Under the pieces are notes generated by a model that saw nothing but the letters and a program-made list of their open reading frames with translations, did not search any database and was not told the DNA's origin. From a bacterium 1XD42-1 (GTDB lineage: Bacteria; Bacillota; Clostridia; Oscillospirales; Ruminococcaceae), in contig RAZJ01000009.1 of the NCBI GenBank assembly GCA_003612625.1, positions 29,645 to 93,644 on the forward strand: 64,000 nt of DNA, read 5' to 3'. Made by a program: the position numbers and the translations under genes. Numbering within the stretch: position 1 is the first letter of the stretch; every line of letters starts with the position of its first letter. Shown here in pieces: positions 17,332 to 26,417 of the stretch.

Positions 17332-18816
17332 CTATACCCCTTTCTCTAAAATCCGGTATATTTCTTCCATTGCAAGGCTTTTCTGTACCCCTTCTGCCAA
17401 AAGGTCAAATTGTTTTTGACGGTAAGCTTCCGGATCATAAACGGTATAATCCGTCCCTTCTAACCCTTGGGAACGGTATAAAGCCTTTGCTAAGGCCTGG
17501 ACGACTTCCAGCCGGTCAAAAATCCCGTGATAATAGGTTCCATAAATATTGCCCTGCTGGCTGCCGCCTTTTTCCTTTTTCTGCCCCGCTAAAGTCAGGG
17601 GAATATTAGAATTTGTCGTTCCCATATGGATTTCATATCCCTCAAAGGGGATTCCGGATAAATCGGATAAAGCGCCTTTGACTTGTCCGAAACAGCCTTG
17701 TTTCCGTGTCCGTGTTTTTTGCGGGAGAAATAAGGTGCTGTCTGGCAGCAAACCAATACCGGCTAAGGTGCCGCCATATTCCACCTGTTCCGGATCCCGC
17801 AGTTCTTCCCCCAGCATTTGATAGCCGCCGCAAATGCCAAGTACAATTCCGCCAGCCGCAGCATATTTTTTAATGACTGCCTCTAACCCGTTTTGCCGCA
17901 TCCAAAGTAAATCTGCCATTGTATTTTTCGTTCCAGGCAAAATGATCATAGCAGGATGCCCAAATTGCTCTGGTGTGCTGACATAACGCACCCGGATGCC
18001 CTGGGCCAGTTCCAAAGCTCCGAAATCTGTAAAATTAGAAATCCGGGGCAAGCGGATCACTGCAATATCAATCATGCCAGCTTGGGTATGGCTTAATTTT
18101 TCAGAAAGGCTGTCTTCTTCTTCAATATCCACAGTAAGCCAGGGAACAACCCCTAATACGGGTACTCCGGTCAGGGCTTCTAACTGGGTAAGGCCGGGCC
18201 GGAGAATTTCTATATCGCCACGGAATTTATTGATGATAGTCCCTTTTACCAGCTTCCGTTCTTCCGGTTCCAATAAAAGCATTGTCCCCGCTAAAGAAGC
18301 AAATACACCGCCTCTGTCAATATCCCCGCACAAAAGGACCGGTGCTTTTGCCATGGAAGCCATCCCCATATTAACCAGATCATCCTGTTTTAAATTGATT
18401 TCTGCCGGACTTCCGGCACCTTCCAATACAATAATATCATATTGGGCTGCCAAAGAATCATAAGCAGCTTTTATTTTTGGGCGCAGGCTTTGTTTCATGG
18501 CATAAAATTCCTTGGCGCTATAATTTCCAAAGACTTCTCCATTAACAATTACCTGGGAACCTGTATCACTGGAAGGCTTTAACAGAACCGGATTCATCCG
18601 CACATCTGGTTCAATGCCGGCAGCCTGGGCCTGCACAGCCTGGGCCCGTCCGATTTCTAACCCTTCCTTTGTAATATAAGAATTTAACGCCATATTCTGG
18701 GCTTTAAAAGGGGCTGCGGAATAACCTGCCTGACGGAAAATCCGGCAAAGGGCTGCTGTTAATAAGCTTTTTCCGGAATTGGAGGCTGTTCCCTGAATCA
18801 TCAAGGCTTTTGCCAT
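17332..18816 (-). CDS. cbiP: Adenosylcobyric acid synthase (glutamine-hydrolysing)
   Basis: 494 residues. It amidates the b, d, e and g carboxylates of adenosylcobyrinate diamide. The N-terminal dethiobiotin-synthetase-like ATPase has a P-loop-like GTASNSGKS at 9-17. The C-terminal type I glutaminase has nucleophile Cys329 (LGICGGYQML) and the catalytic His in GTYYHGIFD near 430. Length is normal. It starts 14 bases after cobD and runs into cbiC. Confidence 0.95.
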   Translation of the reverse strand: MAKALMIQGTASNSGKSLLTAALCRIFRQAGYSAAPFKAQNMALNSYITKEGLEIGRAQAVQAQAAGIEPDVRMNPVLLKPSSDTGSQVIVNGEVFGNYSAKEFYAMKQSLRPKIKAAYDSLAAQYDIIVLEGAGSPAEINLKQDDLVNMGMASMAKAPVLLCGDIDRGGVFASLAGTMLLLEPEERKLVKGTIINKFRGDIEILRPGLTQLEALTGVPVLGVVPWLTVDIEEEDSLSEKLSHTQAGMIDIAVIRLPRISNFTDFGALELAQGIRVRYVSTPEQFGHPAMIILPGTKNTMADLLWMRQNGLEAVIKKYAAAGGIVLGICGGYQMLGEELRDPEQVEYGGTLAGIGLLPDSTLFLPQKTRTRKQGCFGQVKGALSDLSGIPFEGYEIHMGTTNSNIPLTLAGQKKEKGGSQQGNIYGTYYHGIFDRLEVVQALAKALYRSQGLEGTDYTVYDPEAYRQKQFDLLAEGVQKSLAMEEIYRILEKGV

Positions 18817-18830
18817 GTAGCTTTCCCCCT

Positions 18831-19877
18831 TTATAAATCTTTCACAATCTTTTGAAGGGCTTCTAATAAACGCAGGTTTTTTTCAGGGGTTTTGATTCCG
18901 ATCCGATAAAAGGCATCGCCTAACCCCCGGTAATTCCGGCAGGAACGGATCAAAATACCCTGATCCTGTAAGCGCAGATCTAAATTTGGACAGCGTTCCC
19001 ATTTAAAAAATAAATAGTCTGCCTGCGATCCATACAGAGTGGCGCCTGATTCCCGCAAAGCGGCGGAAAGCCGCTGGCGTTCTGTTTTTACCAGTTGAAG
19101 GGAACGGGTTAAATATTCCTGATCCTGCAAGGCCGCGATTCCTGCGACTTGTGCCGGAGTGGAAACGTTCCAAGGGGGGGCAGATTGTTCCAAATGGGCC
19201 AACGTTTCTTTGCAGGAGCATAAGAGCCATCCCAGCCGCAAGCCTGCCATTCCATAAATTTTTGTAAAAGCGCTTAATAACAAAACATTGGGAAAAATCC
19301 CTAATGTATTTTTTAAGGTTTCGTTGTCGGGTTCATCCACAAAAGGAAGAAAACATTCATCCAATAACAAAGTTACACCACAGTCCAGGCATTTTTGAGC
19401 AATGCGGATCAGGCGTTCTTGTCCAACAGTCCAGCCTGTTGGATTATTGGGGCTGCATAATACCAGCCAGTCTAAATCCGGCTGGATCTCATTTAAAATC
19501 CTGTCAGTTAAACGGAACTGTTCCGCTTCCTGCAAAAAATGAAAGGAGCACTGGCACCCAATTTTCCTTAAAGCTTCTTCATACTCCGAAAAAGTTGGGG
19601 CAGGCAATAAAGCATTTTTCGGTTTTAAAGCAAAAGCTGCCCTGTAAATTAAATCAGCGGCGCCATTGCCAAAACAGATCCATTCCTTGGGGATTTGTTC
19701 TGCTTTCGCCAGAGCTGTTTTTAAATCCCGACAAAAAGGATCGGGATAATAAGCAAATTCTGATACGGATGCACACAAGGCTTCTTTGACAGAATCCGGC
19801 AAGCCCAAAGGATTCACATTTTCTGAAAAATCCAGCATTCCCGTTTTGCCATACCGGTCCCCTCCATGAAAGCTCAT
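18831..19877 (-). CDS. cobD: L-threonine-O-3-phosphate decarboxylase-type aminotransferase
   Basis: 348 residues of the fold type I PLP family. The Schiff-base Lys206 lies in SAFTKIYGMAGLRLGW, with the NPTG motif at 145-148. CobD makes the aminopropanol phosphate arm of the nucleotide loop. It begins by overlapping cobT by four bases. Histidinol-phosphate aminotransferases are close relatives, but position between cobT and cbiP supports CobD. No threonine kinase (PduX/BluE) is nearby. Confidence 0.9.
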   Translation of the reverse strand: MSFHGGDRYGKTGMLDFSENVNPLGLPDSVKEALCASVSEFAYYPDPFCRDLKTALAKAEQIPKEWICFGNGAADLIYRAAFALKPKNALLPAPTFSEYEEALRKIGCQCSFHFLQEAEQFRLTDRILNEIQPDLDWLVLCSPNNPTGWTVGQERLIRIAQKCLDCGVTLLLDECFLPFVDEPDNETLKNTLGIFPNVLLLSAFTKIYGMAGLRLGWLLCSCKETLAHLEQSAPPWNVSTPAQVAGIAALQDQEYLTRSLQLVKTERQRLSAALRESGATLYGSQADYLFFKWERCPNLDLRLQDQGILIRSCRNYRGLGDAFYRIGIKTPEKNLRLLEALQKIVKDL

Positions 19878-20953
19878 TGAGGCTGTCCTCCCTCTTGTTC
19901 TAAATCTTTATAAGCTTCCATTTCAATATCTTGAAAGGTAGGCATTTCATAAAAAACCTTTAAAGCCATATCCAATAAAGGAATGGCTGCAACTGCTCCG
20001 GTACCTTCCCCTAAGTGCATATTTGCTGTAATCAACGGCTCTAACCCCAAAGCGGATAATAAATCTTTTGCTGCCGGTTCTTTGGAAACATGGGTGGCAA
20101 TGATGTAATCCCGAACAGCGGGACATAGCCGGACTGCGCAAAGGGCTGCGGCTACGGAAATAAACCCATCCGCTAAAACAGGCACATGATAAACAGCCCC
20201 GCCTAAAAATACACCGCACAAGCCTGCTAAATCAAGTCCCCCTACCTTGGAAAGAACGTCTACCGGATCTTTTGGATCGGGATGGTGAAGGGCAATTGCT
20301 TTCTCAAGGGCTTGGATTTTGCGCTGTAAGCCGGCATCATCTAAACCAGCCCCGCGGCCTGTCATTTTTATGGCAGGCTGGTTTAATAAAACACAGGCCA
20401 CAGCCGCGCTGGTAGTGGTATTGCCAATGCCCATTTCCCCGGTTGCCAGAAGTTTTACACCTTGGGAAACAGCTTCCTTGACCATATCAATTCCGCATAA
20501 AATTGCTTTTTCCGCTTCTTCCCGTGTCATTGCCGGTTCTTTTACCATGTTCCGGGTGCCATAAGCAATTTTTTTAGAATAAATCCCTGCTCCGGAAATT
20601 TCCTGGGCCACCCCAATATCAACAGGCATAATACGGCAGTTTGCTGCCTTTGCCATAATGCAGACACTGGTGATCCCTTTTGAAAAATTTTCTGTTACCA
20701 GCGCAGTTACTTCCTGGCCTGTTTGGGTAACGCCTTCTTCCACAACCCCGTTATCGGCGCACATGATAATAACAGCCCGTGGATCTATTTTTGGGGAAGG
20801 CGTTCCGCTGGCAGCGGCGATCCGTACAATGGCATCTTCCAATAATCCCAATCCCCGCAAAGGCTTTGCAATTGCATCCCAGCGGGCCCGGCATTTCCGG
20901 CCGGCTTCCTGATCCGCTGGCTGAACAGATGACAAAATATCCTGAAGCTCCAT
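19874..20953 (-). CDS. cobT: Nicotinate-nucleotide:dimethylbenzimidazole phosphoribosyltransferase
   Basis: 359 residues, normal for CobT. It activates the lower-ligand base as its alpha-ribazole phosphate. Typical segments: CADNGVVEEGVTQTGQEVT near 70 (contact with the base), GEMGIGNTTTSAA near 175, and the catalytic-Glu region LGEGTGAVAA near 320. Its presence implies that a benzimidazole-type or other lower ligand is attached, rather than salvage of complete B12 only. Located between cbiA and cobD, with cobU, cobS and cbiB absent from the window. Confidence 0.95.
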   Translation of the reverse strand: MELQDILSSVQPADQEAGRKCRARWDAIAKPLRGLGLLEDAIVRIAAASGTPSPKIDPRAVIIMCADNGVVEEGVTQTGQEVTALVTENFSKGITSVCIMAKAANCRIMPVDIGVAQEISGAGIYSKKIAYGTRNMVKEPAMTREEAEKAILCGIDMVKEAVSQGVKLLATGEMGIGNTTTSAAVACVLLNQPAIKMTGRGAGLDDAGLQRKIQALEKAIALHHPDPKDPVDVLSKVGGLDLAGLCGVFLGGAVYHVPVLADGFISVAAALCAVRLCPAVRDYIIATHVSKEPAAKDLLSALGLEPLITANMHLGEGTGAVAAIPLLDMALKVFYEMPTFQDIEMEAYKDLEQEGGQPQ

Positions 20954-20956
20954 TTT

Positions 20957-22318
20957 TTATTTCCCCTTTCTGTAAGAAACAGCCGCTTTTAAAAAACGCA
21001 CAGCCGCTTCCGGCATGCCTGCTAAGTAAAGATGAGGGAAGCCTGCATAAAGGGTTGATGTTCCGTAACCACATTGCCAGTGCCTTCCCCGTAACGGTTT
21101 TTCTGCCTGAAAAGCTTCCCCTGGATTGGTGCTGTCCCAATAATGAAATTCATGGGCTTTGAACCGGCTTCCGGCAGGGCCTAACAAACTGTCTTGCTTT
21201 GCCGTTAAAACAGTATATCCGAACCGCTGAAGTTTGGGCGTCCGGTAGCCTTTCCCCTTTAAAACACCAGCCATAGGATAACTGATACCATCCGATCCTT
21301 CTAATGCTTCCCCCAAATAGAGAAAACCGCCGCATTCAGCAATAGCGGGCATTCCCTGCTGAATTGCTTTCTTGATACTTTCCCTCATGGGCTGGTTTTC
21401 TGATAAAGCTTGAGCATACAACTCCGGATAGCCGCCGCCTAATAGCAAAGCATCTGCCTGGGGCAGACAGCTATTGGAAAGAGGGGAAAATGGAACCAAT
21501 TCCGCCCCCATAGCTTCCAGTAATTCCAAGCTTTCCTCATAATAAAAACAGAAAGCCCGATCCTTAGCCACGGCGATCCGTACAGGCTCCAGCCGTGGGA
21601 TTTCCTGCGGGCTGTCTTTGAAATCAGGGGCTTTGGAAGCAATTTCTTCCAAAAGTTCCAAATTGACAGTTTGCTGTATTTGCTCCGCCATCCGATCCAG
21701 CTTTTCAGAAAGGCCGTTGATTTCTGCCGCTGTCACAAGCCCCAAATGGCGGCTTTCCAGCGAGCAGTCCTCCATGGGCGGTAAATAGCCTGCCACAGGG
21801 ATTCCACATTCTTTTTCGACAATATCCTTTAATAAAGGATATACCATGGGGGAAACCTGGTTGAATACCACAGCCTGTATCATAGAAGGGCTGCGGAAAG
21901 ATAAAAAGCCTTGGATCAAGGGGGCTAAGGAAACAGAAGCGCCCCGTCCATGGATCAGGAGCACCACAGGCGTTTGGGTAGCCCTGGCAATATCCCATGC
22001 GGAAGCCTGTTCTGATTTCGCCCCTAATCCATCATAATACCCCATAGCCCCTTCTAAAATGGACAAATCCATATTCCGGCTTTCCCGGATTAAAATTTGC
22101 CGGAGGGCTGGTTCCTCGCAGAAAAATAAATCTAAATTTGCACCGCGGCAGGCCCCCACACAGGCCCGGTGGAACATAGGGTCAATGTAATCCGGCCCGC
22201 ATTTAAAAGCGGCACATTGTTGCCCGCGCCGGATAAAAGCCCGGAGCAGGGCACAGGTAAATGTTGTTTTGCCGCAGCCGCTGGAAGGTGCGGCAATCAT
22301 AATCCGGGGATTACTCAT
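20957..22318 (-). CDS. cbiA: Cobyrinate a,c-diamide synthase
   Basis: 453 residues. The ATG at 22318 has GGAGG five bases upstream and overlaps the cbiET stop, so it is preferred over a GTG 15 bases earlier. The P-loop SSGCGKTTFTCALL is at the N-terminus, and the C-terminal glutaminase has its nucleophilic Cys in AIAECGGFLYLG. It amidates the a and c side chains in an ATP- and glutamine-dependent reaction. Three bases separate it from cobT. Confidence 0.94.
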   Translation of the reverse strand: MSNPRIMIAAPSSGCGKTTFTCALLRAFIRRGQQCAAFKCGPDYIDPMFHRACVGACRGANLDLFFCEEPALRQILIRESRNMDLSILEGAMGYYDGLGAKSEQASAWDIARATQTPVVLLIHGRGASVSLAPLIQGFLSFRSPSMIQAVVFNQVSPMVYPLLKDIVEKECGIPVAGYLPPMEDCSLESRHLGLVTAAEINGLSEKLDRMAEQIQQTVNLELLEEIASKAPDFKDSPQEIPRLEPVRIAVAKDRAFCFYYEESLELLEAMGAELVPFSPLSNSCLPQADALLLGGGYPELYAQALSENQPMRESIKKAIQQGMPAIAECGGFLYLGEALEGSDGISYPMAGVLKGKGYRTPKLQRFGYTVLTAKQDSLLGPAGSRFKAHEFHYWDSTNPGEAFQAEKPLRGRHWQCGYGTSTLYAGFPHLYLAGMPEAAVRFLKAAVSYRKGK

Positions 22319-23519
22319 AACAGCCTCCAGCACTGCAAATAAAAACAGGATTTTGTGCTGTCATCATATGGAAACTGCTGACAGGCCGCGCTTTTGTAAC
22401 GGCTACCTGAACGGCTTCCGGATCGGGAAGGGAAAACGCCTTAAAACAATTTAATGTGGCAGATAATGTTTCTAATGTAATGGCATTTACAACGATCCGG
22501 GCTTTTGGGTTCCGGTTTAAGGCGAAAGCAATGATTTCTTTTAAATTTCCAGAAGAACCGCCTATAAAGACAGCATCCGGAGGCGGCAATGCTTCTAAAG
22601 CTTCCGGCGCATGGCCTTCTATGATATGAAGGTTAGTACAATGGAACCGTTCCCGGTTTTGATGCAACAAGGTAATTGCTTCAGGTTTCTGTTCTACCGC
22701 ATAAACCTGCCCGTTTCCTAAGAGGCGGGCACCTTCAATGGAAACGGAACCGGTACCGGCTCCCACGTCCCATAAAACCTGCCCCGGATGTAGTTTTAAT
22801 TTAGCCAGAGAAACGGCCCGGACTTCCGCTTTTGTCATAGGCACTTCCCCGCGCAGAAAATCACGGTCTGATATGCCAATCCCGACGGAAAAAGGCTTTG
22901 CCTGAGGGTTGAAAACCATCAGAACCGATAATGGTGAAAAGGTTTTATCAGCAAATACATCCGCTTTTCCAAAGCTGATTTTTTCATCTGCATAAGATAA
23001 ATTTTCACCTGCTGCAACTTCTAAATCTCCAAATCCATTTTCTTTTAAAGCAAGACAGACCTGTTCTACTGTATGTTCCCCTCCTGTTAAAACAAAAGTC
23101 TTAACAGACTGGGATACTGTCCCCAGCAGATCCCCCTCCCGCCCGTGGAGGCTCACCACTTTCACATCATCCCAGGTTTCGTTTAATTTGGCGCAAAAAT
23201 ATTGCAGGCTGGAAATCCCGCAGATCAATTCTACTTCTATCCCTGGCAGCAAAGGCGGGATTTTTTTTGCCGCGCTATAAAAACCAGTATCTCCGGAAAC
23301 AACAACAACAGCCTGTTCTGTATCAGGTTCTTTTTCTTTTAAAACGGCCGCTATTTTTTCCGGTAAGGCTGCTGTTATTTTTTCCCCTTCCCATTCCGGG
23401 AAACAGTCCAGCATCCGTTTTGCTCCAATTAAAAGCTGGCCTGTTTTCATTTTTTCCTGGGCCTGGATGGTCATAAGGGCAGGATTCCCCATCCCAATAC
23501 CGATAACAGATACTTTCAT
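22311..23519 (-). CDS. cbiET: Fused CbiE-CbiT precorrin C5,C15-methyltransferase/decarboxylase
   Basis: 402 residues. CbiE (about 1-200) has VIGIGMGNPALMT and VVSGDTGFYSAA, a tetrapyrrole methylase. CbiT (about 210-400) has the SAM motif LWDVGAGTGSVSIEGARLL and GGSSGNLKEI. Together they methylate C5 and C15 and remove the C12 acetate. In Salmonella these are two genes; the fused form corresponds to CobL of aerobic pathways and is common in Firmicutes. It precedes cbiA with an eight-base overlap. Confidence 0.95.
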   Translation of the reverse strand: MKVSVIGIGMGNPALMTIQAQEKMKTGQLLIGAKRMLDCFPEWEGEKITAALPEKIAAVLKEKEPDTEQAVVVVSGDTGFYSAAKKIPPLLPGIEVELICGISSLQYFCAKLNETWDDVKVVSLHGREGDLLGTVSQSVKTFVLTGGEHTVEQVCLALKENGFGDLEVAAGENLSYADEKISFGKADVFADKTFSPLSVLMVFNPQAKPFSVGIGISDRDFLRGEVPMTKAEVRAVSLAKLKLHPGQVLWDVGAGTGSVSIEGARLLGNGQVYAVEQKPEAITLLHQNRERFHCTNLHIIEGHAPEALEALPPPDAVFIGGSSGNLKEIIAFALNRNPKARIVVNAITLETLSATLNCFKAFSLPDPEAVQVAVTKARPVSSFHMMTAQNPVFICSAGGCYE

Positions 23520-23542
23520 AGGATTTTTCGCCTTCTTTCCCT

Positions 23543-24262
23543 TTACCGACGGTATCCTCTGGGGGTGACCAGCTTCCCGTTTAAAACTTTTGTTTGGGAA
23601 TTGCCGATAAAAACAGTGGAAAACATGTCTGTTTCTGCATTTTGAAGCTGGCCCAATGTCATAACAGAAACCGACTGACCGCTACGGCCAATATTCCGTA
23701 CAATACCGGCTCCATTCTCCGGGCTGCGGCTTTCCAGTAAAATTTCACAAGCCCGTTTTAAATAATCACCCCGTTTTTTGCTGGAGGGGTTATATAAACA
23801 GATGCAAAAATCGGCCCGTCCTGCTGCGTCCAGCCGCTGGGCAATCCGTTCCCATGGTGTGAGCAGGTCGCTCAGGGAAATAACAGCAAAATCATGGCCC
23901 AAAGGCGCGCCCAATAAAGCCGCGCCGCTGCATGCCGCTGTGACCCCCGGGATGATTTCAATTTCCGGATTTCCATATTCCTCCGCTAATTCCAGCATCA
24001 GCCCAGCCATGCCATACACCCCGGGATCGCCGCTGCAAATCATGGAAACAGTTCCTTTCCGGCCTGCTTCCAAAGCCATGCGGCAGCGCTCCGGTTCTTT
24101 CCGCATAGGGGTAGAAAGGAACTGTTTTCCTGGAAACCGTTCCCGGATTAAATCAATATAGGTATCATACCCTGCAATCATATCGCTGGCTTCCAATGCG
24201 GCTTCGGCTTGTGCCGTTATGCCTGCCGGACTGCCCGGCCCGATTCCTACCACATAAATCAT
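23543..24262 (-). CDS. cbiH: Cobalt-precorrin-3B C17-methyltransferase
   Basis: 239 residues, a tetrapyrrole methylase with the SAM loop VGIGPGSPAGITAQAE and the CbiH/CobJ-type segments CSGDPGVYGMAGLMLE and LLGAPLGHDFAVISLSD. It catalyses ring contraction and C17 methylation. Length matches stand-alone CbiH; no CbiG fusion is present. It overlaps cbiL by four bases and is 23 bases before cbiET. Confidence 0.94.
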   Translation of the reverse strand: MIYVVGIGPGSPAGITAQAEAALEASDMIAGYDTYIDLIRERFPGKQFLSTPMRKEPERCRMALEAGRKGTVSMICSGDPGVYGMAGLMLELAEEYGNPEIEIIPGVTAACSGAALLGAPLGHDFAVISLSDLLTPWERIAQRLDAAGRADFCICLYNPSSKKRGDYLKRACEILLESRSPENGAGIVRNIGRSGQSVSVMTLGQLQNAETDMFSTVFIGNSQTKVLNGKLVTPRGYRR

Positions 24263-24942
24263 ATTTTATCCTCCACAAATACAATGGAAAAATATCCGGC
24301 ATCTTCTGCCTGATTCAAAGGACAGGCTTTTTCATGTTCCATGCCGCATTCCTGGACAAGATACGCCTGATCCAATAAGCCTTTTTCTTTTAAAAGGGCT
24401 TTTACCCGGCCTAATTGTTTACCGGATTTCATCAAGATTTTGGGGCCGGGCCAGGATAAGCTTTCTTCCACACAGTCGTAGGAGCCTGGAACAATATGTA
24501 AAGGCAAAGCCGCTTCTGTAAGCTGTTTTCCCCGCAAAGCGGCTGCTGCACAAAAAGACGGGACGCCTGCGATTATTTCGGCCGGATACCCTGCCTTGAC
24601 AATCCGGTTATGAAGATACATATATGTGGAATAGATGCTTGCATCTCCCAAGGTTAAACAGGCGATTTCTTCTCCGGCATCTAAAAGATCCATTAAAGTT
24701 TTTGCAGCTTGTTCCCGGGCTTCTTCCAATAGCTGCTTGTCCCTTGTCATAGGCAGGGATAATTCCATTATCCGTTTGTTTTCAATTTCCGGTACAGCCT
24801 GCCTGGCAATTTCAAAAGCAACTAATGTATTTTCCGATCCGGAACGGGGTACCGCAATTACAGTACAGGCCTGCAAAATCCGCACAGCCTTTAAAGTCAT
24901 CAGTTCGGGATCTCCTGGCCCCACGCTTACTCCGTACAGCAT
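24259..24942 (-). CDS. cbiL: Cobalt-precorrin-2 C20-methyltransferase
   Basis: 227 residues from ATG 24942; a GTG at 24954 is possible but poorly placed relative to GGA-rich sites. The SAM loop is YGVSVGPGDPELMTLKA, typical of CbiL, and CLTLGDASIYSTYMYLH is the second methylase signature. It adds the C20 methyl group that is later lost in ring contraction. The gene follows cbiD directly and overlaps cbiH. Confidence 0.93.
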   Translation of the reverse strand: MLYGVSVGPGDPELMTLKAVRILQACTVIAVPRSGSENTLVAFEIARQAVPEIENKRIMELSLPMTRDKQLLEEAREQAAKTLMDLLDAGEEIACLTLGDASIYSTYMYLHNRIVKAGYPAEIIAGVPSFCAAAALRGKQLTEAALPLHIVPGSYDCVEESLSWPGPKILMKSGKQLGRVKALLKEKGLLDQAYLVQECGMEHEKACPLNQAEDAGYFSIVFVEDKI

Positions 24943-24946
24943 CTTT

Positions 24947-26050
24947 CTATCCACATCCTATCTGTTTTTCTGTGTTCAGGGCTTCCAATAATTTTCCGGC
25001 ATTTTTGGTACGCCCTAATTCCCCCCGTTTATTGGTAAACATAATTGCACCAGTTTCCATTTCCCCACCCCTTCGGGATAAATGAAAATCAATTTTTTCC
25101 ATTAAAGAAGCTGTGACCTGCTGTAATAAGCCTGCTGTTTCTAAAATATCAAAAGCAGCATCTGTGGAAATACATGCCATTAAGCTTTCCAGGCACTTTT
25201 GATCTGCCCCGGCTAAAGCTCCATGCGCCGTTAAAATTTCCATCCGGCCATCCGCCATTTTGGAATGGGTTGCAAAAATACCGCCTGCTGTTTTCACCAA
25301 TTTTCCTGCATGGGCCACCAGCAAAAGCCTCCGGAATCCAAGACCCTGGGCAAAATCAATGGCATCCCCTAGAAAATTACTGCACAGCACTCCGCCTGTT
25401 AATCCAAAGGTGTCTTTTGCAAAACTTTCCCCATAATTGCCCGGTGTCAGCAGAATGGTTTCCTTTCCCAAGGCACGCTGGGCAGAAAGCTCTAAACGGA
25501 TGGATTCCATTAAGGCAGCTTCACTCATGGGCTCTACAATTCCTGTTGTTCCCAAAATAGAAATGCCGCCTTGTATCCCTAAACGGGGATTGCAGGTTTT
25601 TTGTGCGATTTTTTCCCCTTCCGGGACAAAAATAGTTACTTTTGCTTTGGCTCCCAAAACTTCGGTTACTGCTTTTTCTATCATATAGCGGGGGCCGCTG
25701 TTAATAGCGGGACTGCCCACGGGCTGCTCTAAACCCGGTAATGTGATCCGGCCCACGCCTGTTCCGCCTTCAATGGAAAAATGGGAGTCCTGTTCTACCT
25801 GGGCGCAAATCAATAAACCGTTTGTAACATCCGGATCATCCCCGGCATCTTTATATACACCGCAGGCGTTTGCTTCTGCATCCTGTATTTCAAAATCTAG
25901 TGGGATTCCACCAGGGGTATATACAGTTACCTGCTGATAAGGCATCCCTAACAGTCGTAAGGCGGCAGCTTTTGCCGCGGCTGCTGCACATGCCCCGGTT
26001 GTAACGCCCCGGCGTAATTTTTTTCCGCCGCAGTACCGATACCAGTCCAT
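24947..26050 (-). CDS. cbiD: Cobalt-precorrin-5B C1-methyltransferase
   Basis: 367 residues, normal for CbiD. Hallmarks are the opening LRRGVTTGACAAAAAKAA and a Gly-rich PRLGIQGGISILGTTGIVEPMS near residue 165. It methylates C1 in the anaerobic (cobalt-early) pathway, so its presence marks that route. First gene of the operon, about 18 bases downstream of a predicted transcription start; ribosome site GAAGGG. Confidence 0.95.
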   Translation of the reverse strand: MDWYRYCGGKKLRRGVTTGACAAAAAKAAALRLLGMPYQQVTVYTPGGIPLDFEIQDAEANACGVYKDAGDDPDVTNGLLICAQVEQDSHFSIEGGTGVGRITLPGLEQPVGSPAINSGPRYMIEKAVTEVLGAKAKVTIFVPEGEKIAQKTCNPRLGIQGGISILGTTGIVEPMSEAALMESIRLELSAQRALGKETILLTPGNYGESFAKDTFGLTGGVLCSNFLGDAIDFAQGLGFRRLLLVAHAGKLVKTAGGIFATHSKMADGRMEILTAHGALAGADQKCLESLMACISTDAAFDILETAGLLQQVTASLMEKIDFHLSRRGGEMETGAIMFTNKRGELGRTKNAGKLLEALNTEKQIGCG

Positions 26051-26074
26051 AGCATCCCTTCTTTCCCCTGTTAT

Positions 26075-26103
26075 ATGTTACAGAGTTTTACCTGTTTCGT
26101 CAA
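26075..26103 (-). promoter_or_regulatory. Promoter of the cobalamin biosynthesis operon
   Basis: Minus-strand TTGACG, 17-base spacer, TAACAT. The predicted start is only about 18 bases before cbiD, leaving no room for a cobalamin riboswitch. The tRNA terminator ends just upstream. Confidence 0.7.
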
Positions 26104-26115
26104 GCGGTGACAGGG

Positions 26116-26176
26116 GCAGAAAAAAGAAAAGAAGTTTTGAAATCCAGTTTTCATAAAATCGGATTTCAAAACTTCT
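26116..26176 (-). terminator. Terminator of tRNA-Leu
   Basis: A 16-bp perfect stem (AGAAGTTTTGAAATCC and complement) with a 15-base loop, then a T-rich tract on the minus strand. It lies eight bases beyond the tRNA 3' end. Confidence 0.9.
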
Positions 26177-26184
26177 CTTATCAA

Positions 26185-26268
26185 TGCCGCTGACGGGGGT
26201 CGAACCCGTATGGTGTTTCCACCGAGGGATTTTAAGTCCCTTGCGTCTGCCAATTCCGCCACAGCGAC
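26185..26268 (-). tRNA. tRNA-Leu (anticodon UAA)
   Basis: 84 bases. The acceptor stem GTCGCTG pairs with CAGCGGC (one G-T pair), discriminator A. The anticodon loop CTTAAAA gives anticodon TAA for UUA codons. A long variable arm (CTCGGTGGAAACACC region) and the T arm with GGTTCGACCCC mark a class II leucine tRNA. CCA is not encoded. Confidence 0.97.
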
Positions 26269-26371
26269 ATATGATCACAATTTTATAATCAATTCCTTCT
26301 CAATCGCTTATTTAGTATACAACAATTTATAATGGATGTCAATAAAATTTATCATTTTTTTGTTTATTTTC

Positions 26372-26401
26372 TCAGCCGCTAAAAAAATTTTTAGCGGCTG
26401 A
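26372..26401 (-). terminator. Terminator downstream of ddh
   Basis: A near-perfect palindrome of 14-15 bp (TCAGCCGCTAAAAA and complement) 16 bases after the ddh stop. The following T-run is poor, so termination efficiency is uncertain. Confidence 0.65.
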
Positions 26402-26417
26402 TTTACAACAGATCCGC

